From assembly GCA_023389275.1 (NCBI GenBank), contig JAEWEN010000016.1:1-19839 (forward strand): a DNA stretch of 19,839 bases, read 5' to 3'. This document shows positions 8,258 through 15,055 of the stretch, piece by piece. The notes beneath the pieces were generated by a model, which was not told the origin of the DNA, ran no database searches, and saw only the letters and a program-made list of their open reading frames with translations. The stretch is from Bacillota bacterium. GTDB taxonomy: Bacteria; Bacillota; Clostridia; Clostridiales; Caloramatoraceae. How positions within the stretch are numbered: position 1 is the first letter of the stretch; every line of letters begins with the position of its first letter. The position numbers and the translations under genes are program-made.

Positions 8258-9601
8258 TTACTTATTAGCTAAAATTCTTTCTAGCCCTAAAATTCCAGAT
8301 TTTTTAAGTAAGTTAAAACACTTTTCTGTTTTAACTTTATTTAAAATACTAGATGGATAATCTAATATATCACTATATTTATCTTCATAATAAATTGATA
8401 AATCATAATAATCTTTACTGAATTTTCTAATATAAAGATCTAATTCATCACTTTCATCTTCATCTATTTTCTCACAATATAAATATTTTTTAGCTAAGCA
8501 TCCTGCATAAGCTGAAACAGGACATATTAGATAATCTTCAAAACCAATATCATCTAATTCCTTTCTCAAATTTTCTATACTTTGTTCTATAGAATCTTCA
8601 CCTACTTTAAAAGAGTCTAATTTATTAAGTACAAAAATCATATTGGTTTTACACACATTATCATATATATAAGTCATATATCTTTTGTCATCCTCTGTTC
8701 CTATTTGACTCCCATTAATAACATATATAACTTTGTCATAATGCCCTGATTTTATAAAATCAAAGGTTACATCTCTATGCTCAGTATTAAGAGAAGAGTT
8801 TACTCCTGGAGTATCAATTAAACATATAGAATTATTCTTTATCTCAGATGACCTGAAAAAACTTCCTATAGATACATACTTTTCACTATTATTCTCATCA
8901 TAGTTGATGAGACTACTTTCATCAGCATTTATATTAAAGTCCCCATCTAATTTACAAATAAATCCATCTTCATATAGCTTATTGTATATAAAATGATTTT
9001 TAGCTGTACAAGCACCATTATGTGTAGAACTAACCTTTTTCCCTACAATAGAATTTATTAAAGTAGATTTCCCTGCACTCATATTAGCAGTAACTAATAT
9101 AGTCTTAGGAACATCATTTAACATGATTCTATTTTTATTCCAACATCTTATTTGAAGATCTAGCTGTGGAATTTTAAAAAACTTATCATAGTATAGCCTT
9201 AAAAAAAGTTTTTCTATTTTGCCTCTATATTTCTTATTAAAAATAGGCAAAATATCATTTTTTATTTTTTCAGCTTTCTCTACATTAGTAAGGGCATTTA
9301 AAAACATACAATCTATTAAAAAATTGTATCTGTATTTAAACATATTATATTTATTTCCCCTTCCTAACCTAGCATGTTCTATAAAGTCTATTGCCTTTTT
9401 CTCACTATAAGAAAATTTACTTTCTCCTAAAAACTCATCTTTATAAAGACTTAATATAGAATTTGCAAAATAATCTTCTAGAGAATATTTGTTTACAAAA
9501 TACTCTAATAAGTTTAAATAGTTTACTTTACAAGCTTCCTTTTCTTTTAAAACTGGATGCTCTTTTAAACAAATACTAATATTAAACATATTTTTATCCA
9601 T
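8258..9601 (-). CDS. Dynamin-like GTPase, short form lacking a stalk
   Basis: A 447-residue relative of the next gene. It has G1 NMSAGKST (Lys178), GACTAKN at G2, G3 DTPG (Asp263) and G4 NKLD (326-329), and shares phrases such as SAGKSTLIN and NKLDxFKxGEDS with the 760-residue protein. The first 165 residues are a helical region unlike the N-terminus of its partner. The protein ends about 120 residues after G4, so the long coiled-coil stalk of a dynamin is missing; this is the natural end, because no second reading frame of matching sequence follows before the next start. Bacterial dynamins commonly occur as unequal pairs that assemble together (Campylobacter DLP1/DLP2, LeoB/LeoC), and this looks like one. 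First gene of the unit; AGGAG Shine-Dalgarno about 8 bases before the ATG. Confidence 0.9.
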   Translation of the reverse strand: MDKNMFNISICLKEHPVLKEKEACKVNYLNLLEYFVNKYSLEDYFANSILSLYKDEFLGESKFSYSEKKAIDFIEHARLGRGNKYNMFKYRYNFLIDCMFLNALTNVEKAEKIKNDILPIFNKKYRGKIEKLFLRLYYDKFFKIPQLDLQIRCWNKNRIMLNDVPKTILVTANMSAGKSTLINSIVGKKVSSTHNGACTAKNHFIYNKLYEDGFICKLDGDFNINADESSLINYDENNSEKYVSIGSFFRSSEIKNNSICLIDTPGVNSSLNTEHRDVTFDFIKSGHYDKVIYVINGSQIGTEDDKRYMTYIYDNVCKTNMIFVLNKLDSFKVGEDSIEQSIENLRKELDDIGFEDYLICPVSAYAGCLAKKYLYCEKIDEDESDELDLYIRKFSKDYYDLSIYYEDKYSDILDYPSSILNKVKTEKCFNLLKKSGILGLERILANK

Positions 9602-9645
9602 AAGTATTCTCCTATTTCCAAGTATTTACTTCATAATATACCTAT

Positions 9646-9651
9646 ATTATA
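9646..9651 (-). promoter_or_regulatory. -10 box of the dynamin/ATPase/toxin unit
   Basis: Minus-strand TATAAT, 44 bases upstream of the short dynamin start, is the only good -10 in the 110 bases between the preceding terminator and the gene. At 17-base spacing the -35 hexamer would be CAGAAT, a poor match lying inside the palindrome at 9662-9678. A weak -35 covered by an operator is typical of a regulated promoter. Confidence 0.6.
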
Positions 9652-9661
9652 CAATATATGT

Positions 9662-9678
9662 AAGACAGATTCTGTCTT
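9662..9678. promoter_or_regulatory. 17-bp palindrome, possible operator
   Basis: AAGACAGA-T-TCTGTCTT is a perfect 8+1+8 palindrome covering the -35 zone of the promoter for the first gene of the unit. Position and symmetry fit a dimeric regulator; the WYL protein encoded at the end of the unit is the natural candidate (inference). I did not notice another copy in the window. Confidence 0.55.
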
Positions 9679-9711
9679 TTTTTTAATATTTATATAAAAA
9701 TTGCAAAAAAA

Positions 9712-9743
9712 TAAAAAAGGTATACACAAAACTTGTGTATACC
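9712..9743 (-). terminator. Rho-independent terminator after the secreted-protein gene
   Basis: Inverted repeat GGTATACACAA / TTGTGTATACC (9719-9729 and 9733-9743) just after the stop codon of the secreted-protein gene, followed on the minus strand by TTTTTTATTTTTTT. It separates that gene from the dynamin unit downstream. Confidence 0.85.
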
Positions 9744-9757
9744 TTAACTATTACTTA
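9712..9757. repeat. 46-bp direct repeat, right copy
   Basis: Matches 202-247 at 45 of 46 positions, same orientation. In this copy the last seven bases belong to the coding sequence of the secreted protein (the Asn-Lys-stop end), so this is probably the original location and the left copy the derived one. Confidence 0.9.
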
Positions 9758-10911
9758 TTTAAATTATCTACAGCTTCTTTATTTAAAGAATCTACATTTA
9801 AAGTTTCTTCTCCTGCTTTTTCACTAGCTGCATTATTTTCTGATACTGAAACTTCTATATTACTATTTTGAGCCTTAGTAGCTTTATTTTCTCCTACAAC
9901 AAAAGTAATCTCTAATTCATCTAATATATTTCCATCAATATCTTCAGCAGTATAAACAATAGTATATGTACCTGGTACAGCTGTATCTATACTATCAATG
10001 CTATTTCCATCTGCATCTAGTATGTCATAGAAAACTTCAATACTTTCATCTGTACCTTCTACAGTAGTTACATCTGGAAGAGTAAACTGTGAACCGTACT
10101 CTAGATTTATAGTAATTTCTCCATTATAAGATAAAACTGGAGCTACATCTCCTGGAGTATTTTCTGAACCACCTGGAGTATTTGTATTATCCCCTGGTTT
10201 TTCACCTGGTGTTTCCTCAGTATTACCTCCTGCATTTGGATCAAATGATTCAATAGATTCTTCTATTAAAGCTATTAACTCACTAGTTGACTCATGAGTA
10301 CCTAATTTTTTAGCTTCAACAAGTAAAGCTTTCATAGCATCTAAATTATTTTCATCTATAGCTACATATAGTCTTTCTTCAATGTCATATAAAGCTGTAT
10401 AATGCTCTTCATAAATTCCATCTACTATAAATGCTGCATCAAATAATCTGTATATTAAATCATCTACTTGAGCTTCAAATTGATTAGATACATTTGAAAT
10501 CAAAATTGCAGCTTGTTCAATATATACTGCCCAAGTGTCAGCATTTTTTATACCATGGAAATTTACCTCTAAACTTTTTTCTACATGGTTAATTTTAGCT
10601 GCTGCATTAATAAGAGATGAACACTCATTAACTCTTTGAGTGTATTTTGTCTTACTAGAACCTTCTGGAAGCTTTTCAATAAGATTTCTTATATCTTTTT
10701 CATAAGCTTGCCATGTTCCTACGTTTTTTAATCCTAAATAGTTATTTTTTAAAGACCATCTAAGATGTTCAATTTTTCCGTGAATTGAATTAACCAAATC
10801 TGATGAACTTGCATCAACATTTTGCACTTCACTAGTTACTGATGCTGTAGTTGATACTGATATAAGCCCAGCAATTGCTATAGCAGCGGCTTTTGTAATT
10901 TTCTTATTCAT
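9751..10911 (-). CDS. Secreted protein: helical repeats plus Ig-like domain
   Basis: A 386-residue exported protein of unknown role. It has a signal peptide (MNKK, hydrophobic AAAIAIAGLISVS, likely cut after the Ala-rich part near residue 35). Residues about 40-140 hold two related helical repeats: LKNNYLGLKNVGTWQAYEK and LEVNFHGIKNADTWAVYIEQ. A further helical stretch follows, then a Pro/Gly/Thr/Asn-rich linker (about 225-255), then a beta-rich domain (about 258-340; DUF5011-like, with TAVPGTYTIVYTAEDIDGN) of the bacterial Ig-like class. The C-terminus is Asn/Glu/Lys-rich, with no LPXTG sorting signal or membrane anchor, so it is probably released or loosely wall-bound. AGGGGG Shine-Dalgarno about 8 bases before the ATG; its own terminator follows, so it is transcribed apart from the dynamin unit. 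Confidence 0.85.
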   Translation of the reverse strand: MNKKITKAAAIAIAGLISVSTTASVTSEVQNVDASSSDLVNSIHGKIEHLRWSLKNNYLGLKNVGTWQAYEKDIRNLIEKLPEGSSKTKYTQRVNECSSLINAAAKINHVEKSLEVNFHGIKNADTWAVYIEQAAILISNVSNQFEAQVDDLIYRLFDAAFIVDGIYEEHYTALYDIEERLYVAIDENNLDAMKALLVEAKKLGTHESTSELIALIEESIESFDPNAGGNTEETPGEKPGDNTNTPGGSENTPGDVAPVLSYNGEITINLEYGSQFTLPDVTTVEGTDESIEVFYDILDADGNSIDSIDTAVPGTYTIVYTAEDIDGNILDELEITFVVGENKATKAQNSNIEVSVSENNAASEKAGEETLNVDSLNKEAVDNLNK

Positions 10912-10944
10912 TTTTTATCCCCCTAAACAAAACAAACAAAATAT

Positions 10945-10992
10945 ACTGGAAAATTATTTTATTTTTATACATTTTTTATTTCCTTTTCCAGT
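10945..10992. other. Inverted repeat in the leader of the secreted-protein gene
   Basis: ACTGGAAAA (10945-10953) and TTTTCCAGT (10984-10992) are perfect 9-bp arms separated by 30 bases, between 34 and 81 bases upstream of the start. It could be a long-loop hairpin in the 5' leader or a pair of half-sites for a regulator. No T-run follows on either strand in a terminator position. The rest of the 210-base gap shows no gene. Confidence 0.4.
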
Positions 10993-11122
10993 GTAAGTAT
11001 TTTATCATTTAATTTATGTTGATAAAAACCATTCACAGCTCATTTTTGTATATTTTTCCTACCATTTCTCCATTTTCCTACTAATTACTCCCTAAAATAC
11101 TCAAATATGATACTAAAACATA

Positions 11123-11809
11123 TTACTTTCTTTTACTTGAAGTATATTTTTTAATAAGCATAGCTAAAACAACTAAAGAAGAAATTATAAGAATAATAGC
11201 TATAATATTTTCTATATTTCCTATAAACGCCTCCCCTGCATATGAGTAAATAAGTTTTGTAGGTAGTTGTCCTAAAGCTGTAGCTATAAAAAACTTTAAA
11301 AAAGACATTCCTGTAAGTCCTGCAGCGTAACTTATAAGGTCAAACGATACAAAAGGAAGTAACCTTGCTATTAAAACAGTATAACTTCCATACTCTTTAA
11401 AAAACTTATCTACCTTGTTAATAGATGTTTTTGATACTAACTTTTCAACAACATCTCTTCCTAAAAGCCTTGCAATATAAAAACATAAACATGCACCTGA
11501 AAGAGCACTTATAAAAGATAAAATAGCTCCTTTAAACCACCCAAACAAAGCAGCATTTACAAATACTATAACAACTGAAGGTATTGGAGCAACTATTGAT
11601 TGAAGTATCATTAAAATAAAAGATGCTATAGGAGCCCATATTCCAAAACCTAATATATACTCTTTTAAAGTACTACTATCTAAATTATCTAAAATAACAA
11701 CTACCCTACTTATTTCATCTTCATAAATAATACCTAAAATCAAAAATATAATTAAAGAAGTTCCTAAAATAAGTTTTAACTTTCTTTTTTCTATAAAATT
11801 TAAAATCAT
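11123..11809 (-). CDS. TVP38/TMEM64 family (VTT-domain) membrane protein
   Basis: A 228-residue integral membrane protein of the DedA/TVP38 superfamily, whose members are thought to move lipids across the membrane. A first membrane segment lies near residues 12-30, two or three more between 55 and 120 (including APIPSVVIVFVNAALFGWFKG, with the conserved Pro and Gly-Trp), and the C-terminal half carries the family signature: ARLLPFVSFDLISYAAGLTG, then MSFLKFFIATALGQLPTKLI. The Arg in ARLLP and the Pro-Thr near the end are usual in VTT proteins. A last membrane segment precedes a basic tail (KKYTSSKRK). AGGA Shine-Dalgarno 8 bases before the ATG. It is flanked by gaps of 127 and 211 bases and probably transcribed alone. 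No obvious functional link to the neighbours. Confidence 0.92.
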   Translation of the reverse strand: MILNFIEKRKLKLILGTSLIIFLILGIIYEDEISRVVVILDNLDSSTLKEYILGFGIWAPIASFILMILQSIVAPIPSVVIVFVNAALFGWFKGAILSFISALSGACLCFYIARLLGRDVVEKLVSKTSINKVDKFFKEYGSYTVLIARLLPFVSFDLISYAAGLTGMSFLKFFIATALGQLPTKLIYSYAGEAFIGNIENIIAIILIISSLVVLAMLIKKYTSSKRK

Positions 11810-11890
11810 ATACTAATCCTTTTTATAATAATTATAGTTTTACTACTATTATATATAAATTTTAACCCACTTTTACTATTTCTAAATAAA

Positions 11891-11919
11891 AAAGTACATG
11901 TATTTTCTACATGCACTTT
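11891..11919 (-). terminator. Terminator after the small lipoprotein gene
   Basis: Inverted repeat AAAGTACATGTA / TACATGCACTTT (11891-11902, 11908-11919; one mismatch) with loop TTTTC, followed on the minus strand by TTTTTTTATTT. It lies 18 bases after the lipoprotein stop codon. Confidence 0.8.
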
Positions 11920-11936
11920 CAGTTATATATTATGTA

Positions 11937-12329
11937 TTATTTTTTTAATGAAACTTGTACAAACTTTTCTCCGTCTTTACGAGCTTGTACATCTATATTA
12001 TGGTCTTTATATTTTTCTTTTAATTTTTTTCCGTACTTTTGAGCAATTTTTTCTGCATCTTCTTTTTTCATTTTACTATCAACATCAAAATCCAGCATAA
12101 CAAATCCGCCACCATCTTGTGTAACTATTAAGTTAACATTAGAAAGTCCTTTTTCCTTTGCTACTTCCTTTTTAAACTCCTCGTCACCTTTAGCAGTATT
12201 AGACTTATCAACTGCGTTTTTATCTACTACAGCTTTTTTAGGTGCTTCTGGTGCTTTTTCTTGATTACTACATCCAGCAATCATCATAGCAGCTGCTGCA
12301 AGCATTATAAAAAACTTTAGTTTTTTCAT
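11937..12329 (-). CDS. Small lipoprotein, unknown function
   Basis: A 130-residue lipoprotein. The signal peptide MKKLKFFIMLAAAAMMIAGC ends in lipobox IAGC with Cys20. The mature protein starts with a polar, Lys/Pro/Ala-rich linker (to about 45), then a small alpha/beta domain: KEKGLSNVNLIVTQDGGGFV, MLDFDVDSKMKKEDAEKIAQ, and an end with HNIDVQARKDGEKFVQVSLK. The alternating strand-helix-strand pattern and the helix MKKEDAEKIAQKYGKKLKEK resemble a small substrate- or peptidoglycan-binding module, but I do not recognise the family. It has its own promoter (12364-12392), a GAGGTGG Shine-Dalgarno and its own terminator, so it is a one-gene unit. Confidence 0.85.
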   Translation of the reverse strand: MKKLKFFIMLAAAAMMIAGCSNQEKAPEAPKKAVVDKNAVDKSNTAKGDEEFKKEVAKEKGLSNVNLIVTQDGGGFVMLDFDVDSKMKKEDAEKIAQKYGKKLKEKYKDHNIDVQARKDGEKFVQVSLKK

Positions 12330-12363
12330 ATTTCCACCTCAAATCCCACAAATTCACACCCTT

Positions 12364-12392
12364 ATTTTAACATATAAAGGATATATATACAA
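12364..12392 (-). promoter_or_regulatory. Promoter of the small lipoprotein gene
   Basis: On the minus strand: -35 TTGTAT (12387-12392), 17-base spacer, -10 TAAAAT (12364-12369) preceded by TGT, an extended -10. The start codon is 35 bases downstream of the -10. It overlaps the out-of-frame tail of the helicase gene. Confidence 0.65.
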
Positions 12393-12393
12393 T

Positions 12394-12474
12394 TTAACTT
12401 CTTAACCACTTCTCATTAAATTTATCTCTAAACTCCTCCATAATATCTTCAAAAAAGATTTTATCTAAAACTTT
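12394..12474 (-). pseudogene. Out-of-frame C-terminal tail of the helicase gene
   Basis: Beyond the helicase stop (12465-12467) the overlapping minus-strand frame stays open for 26 codons to TAA at 12394-12396, ending in EEFRDKFNEKWLRS. Its codons (GAA GAT ATT, GAG GAG TTT AGA GAT AAA) look like those of true genes here, and it joins the helicase frame if one A is added in GGAAAG (GGA AAA GTT TTA GAT instead of GGA AAG TTT TAG). I read this as the original C-terminus cut off by a one-base deletion. It has no start codon with a Shine-Dalgarno of its own; the internal ATG at 12441 would give only 15 residues. Confidence 0.5.
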
Positions 12475-14861
12475 CCACCTAATAAATTTCTTAAAAATTC
12501 TTCAAAAGCCTTACCAGAATAAAGGGATTCTATATATTCAAAGGAAACTCCATATGAATTTTCATATTTCCATTCTCTTCCAATATTAATTCTTATTAAA
12601 TTACTATCTTTCCCAGCTACAGTTTTAAATCTATAATTATAACCATTTTTCATTAAGTCTACCTTAAATGTTACCTTTTTATTTCCAGGTTTATTATCAC
12701 TATCTAATATTTCCTTGTATGCTATACATATTTCTTCTATTGAACTCTCTTTGTTATTACATTCAACATATGTATTTTTCATTCCTAATTCATCAAGAAC
12801 AACAATTTCTATTTTTCCTTGTGTGTATACTCCATATCTAACAAAGAAATCATATAAAATATAATAGACATCTTTAGGTGTTATCATATAAGAAGATGAT
12901 TCTATCCTAATAGAAGTTTCATTTTCTACACCAAATACTCTTTTAAACGAATCTTCCATATTTTTATCAGCAATCTTACATCTCTCTGCTGCCTCTTGAT
13001 TACCTGCCATTGTATATGCATATATGGCTTTATCATATAACCTGCTTGCCTCAAGCCTTTCACCTTCTTTTTCCCAGTTCCTAGTAGTTGATGCTTCTTC
13101 TATATAATTATTTTTTAAACTTAATTCTTCAAGATAATCAAAAATTTCATCATTGAATAATTTCTCAACATACTTACTATTTTCCTCTAATAATATAACA
13201 TTACTCGTTCCTCTTGTTATTGCTACATATAAGCTGTTCAAAGAATATCTTAAATTCACATCATTTGATCTTTTATTTTTGTTTATCATATCCCAGTATT
13301 TTTTATTGCTAGATATAAAGTTAATACAGAAAATAGTCTTATACTCTAATCCCTTAATTTCGTCTATAGTAAATATTCTTGTCTCTGGAACTCCTCCAAC
13401 CATTAATCTATTTTTTTCCTGATACGAAGGTACAACAATAGCACAATATTCTTTATCTCTTATATCCTTCAAAATACTATTTGACTCAAATGATTTATAC
13501 TCAGAAAGAACAGGTTTATTTCCTTCTCTAACATATTCTTCATGTAAATCATGTAGATCTTTAGACTTGCCCATACTATCAATGCGTATATCAATTATGT
13601 TATTAATAAAATTAACTACCCCTGATGTATTTCTATAATTTTTATTAATATACTTTTCTTCATAGTCTAATCCACTACTATATAACTTCTTTTTTATATA
13701 CTTAAAATCAAAACCACTATTATTTATAATCTGATTTTTATCGCCTGCAAATATTATATTTTGTGAATCATTACAAAAATCAAATATTGAAATTATATTA
13801 TCTTGAGAAAAGTCCTGCACTTCATCTATAAATATAAAATCATACTTATTATCAATTAATCCATTATTTTTTACATATTCACAGTACTTTTCAAAAAGTA
13901 AAAATTCATCTATTAAATTTTCACTTTTAATCCAATTTAAATACTCTCTATACACAATCTTCAAATCTGAACTTATTCCCATATTTTTATTTTTTCTTTT
14001 TTTATTTATCTCACTATAAATAAAAGCTATTGGTAAATTTATATCCAAATTATTAAATCTAAAAAAATACCACCTTTGAAAATGTACTAGTGTTAATATT
14101 TTTTTATCATCTAATCCAAGCAAATTACAATATAATTCATTTAGTGTTAAAAAATCTATTTTATCACTTTTATGCTTATTAAATTTATCGTAATATTCTT
14201 TAGACTTATTTCTTAATAAATCTGAATAGCAGATATATGCAGATTTAATATTTGCTTCACTATTTAACATCATTTTATGAATTCCTATTAAACTTTTTCC
14301 AGAACCAGCGCACCCAGAAACTATAAGTGGTTTTCCTATAATTTTTAAACATTCAAACTGACTTTTATTTAAATAGTTCATATATTCATCTTCTAGAAAT
14401 AATGATATGTATTCATCCTCTATTACTATTGAAGCTAAATTTTCAAGACCAACTGAACTATATCTATTAATATAGGTTTTTATAATATCTTCATTATTTT
14501 TATCTATATCATCCTCTTCTTCATAAGGATTAAAATCTAAGTCAATAGAATTTTGAAGAAATTTATTTACATTAGTATCTATAGACTTCCCCTTATCTAT
14601 TTGACTATCATGATTACAATACATAAGAAATACTACCTCATAATTATTATTATTATCAAAAGTAAACAAAATTCTATCTCCATTATTAACTCTAAACTTA
14701 TATATATTAGTTCCAAGTATTCTTCTTATCCAAAATCCACTTGGAATATCTTGAACACAATTTGTTTGTCTTATACATTTTTCAAAATAGCTAAGTTTCC
14801 TCATTACTATCTCTTTTTCTTTCTTAGTCATATTGTCACAAAAATCACTAACTATCCTCAT
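12465..14861 (-). CDS. UvrD-like helicase with N-terminal RelE/ParE-like domain
   Basis: A 798-residue fusion. Residues 1-95 look like a RelE/ParE-superfamily toxin fold: FWIRRILGTNIYKFRVNNGD, then RILFTF and YEVVFLMYCNHD, the strand-rich core of that family. A UvrD/Rep-type superfamily 1 helicase follows: motif I SGCAGSGKS (Lys189), motif II DEVQDF (Asp346, Glu347), motif III AGDKNQI, motif IV NKNYRNTSG, motif V with GLEYKTIFC, motif VI LYVAITRG. The region around 600-640 has a TPR-like stretch (EASRLYDKAIYAYTMAGNQE), and the last 150 residues are an unrecognised alpha/beta domain. Whether the RelE part still cleaves RNA is unknown; it may be a binding or sensing module. It is divergent from the NERD-helicase 194 bases away, suggesting a shared job in defence or repair. 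The C-terminus seems frameshifted; see 12394-12474. Confidence 0.88.
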   Translation of the reverse strand: MRIVSDFCDNMTKKEKEIVMRKLSYFEKCIRQTNCVQDIPSGFWIRRILGTNIYKFRVNNGDRILFTFDNNNNYEVVFLMYCNHDSQIDKGKSIDTNVNKFLQNSIDLDFNPYEEEDDIDKNNEDIIKTYINRYSSVGLENLASIVIEDEYISLFLEDEYMNYLNKSQFECLKIIGKPLIVSGCAGSGKSLIGIHKMMLNSEANIKSAYICYSDLLRNKSKEYYDKFNKHKSDKIDFLTLNELYCNLLGLDDKKILTLVHFQRWYFFRFNNLDINLPIAFIYSEINKKRKNKNMGISSDLKIVYREYLNWIKSENLIDEFLLFEKYCEYVKNNGLIDNKYDFIFIDEVQDFSQDNIISIFDFCNDSQNIIFAGDKNQIINNSGFDFKYIKKKLYSSGLDYEEKYINKNYRNTSGVVNFINNIIDIRIDSMGKSKDLHDLHEEYVREGNKPVLSEYKSFESNSILKDIRDKEYCAIVVPSYQEKNRLMVGGVPETRIFTIDEIKGLEYKTIFCINFISSNKKYWDMINKNKRSNDVNLRYSLNSLYVAITRGTSNVILLEENSKYVEKLFNDEIFDYLEELSLKNNYIEEASTTRNWEKEGERLEASRLYDKAIYAYTMAGNQEAAERCKIADKNMEDSFKRVFGVENETSIRIESSSYMITPKDVYYILYDFFVRYGVYTQGKIEIVVLDELGMKNTYVECNNKESSIEEICIAYKEILDSDNKPGNKKVTFKVDLMKNGYNYRFKTVAGKDSNLIRINIGREWKYENSYGVSFEYIESLYSGKAFEEFLRNLLGGKF

Positions 14862-14967
14862 CTTAACACCACCCCAGTAAATAAATTCGCACCATATACC
14901 TAAATTTTATAAAATTATATCTATTTTACCAGTTTTTTGTAGGATTTTAAATATTTTTTATATATTA

Positions 14968-14996
14968 TTGTAAGTAATGGAAATTATATATAATAA
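14968..14996 (+). promoter_or_regulatory. Possible promoter of the NERD-helicase gene
   Basis: TTGTAA (14968-14973), a 17-base spacer and TAATAA (14991-14996); an overlapping TATAAT at 14989-14994 gives a better -10 with a short 15-base spacer. It lies in the 194-base gap between the divergent helicase genes, which is otherwise empty. Confidence 0.4.
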
Positions 14997-15055
14997 GAAT
15001 TATAGATATATATCCTAATATATACTTAATAATAAATAGTAAATGAGGTGTTAAT

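Noticed and set aside
9662..9685. Plus-strand terminator: palindrome followed by a run of T
   Set aside because: The palindrome leaves a loop of only one base unless pairs open, no plus-strand gene ends nearby, and its location at a promoter fits an operator better.
12465..12480. Programmed -1 frameshift at the helicase C-terminus
   Set aside because: The bases around GGAAAGTTTTAG do not form a standard X-XXY-YYZ slippery site and I see no clear stimulating hairpin, so a mutation is more likely.
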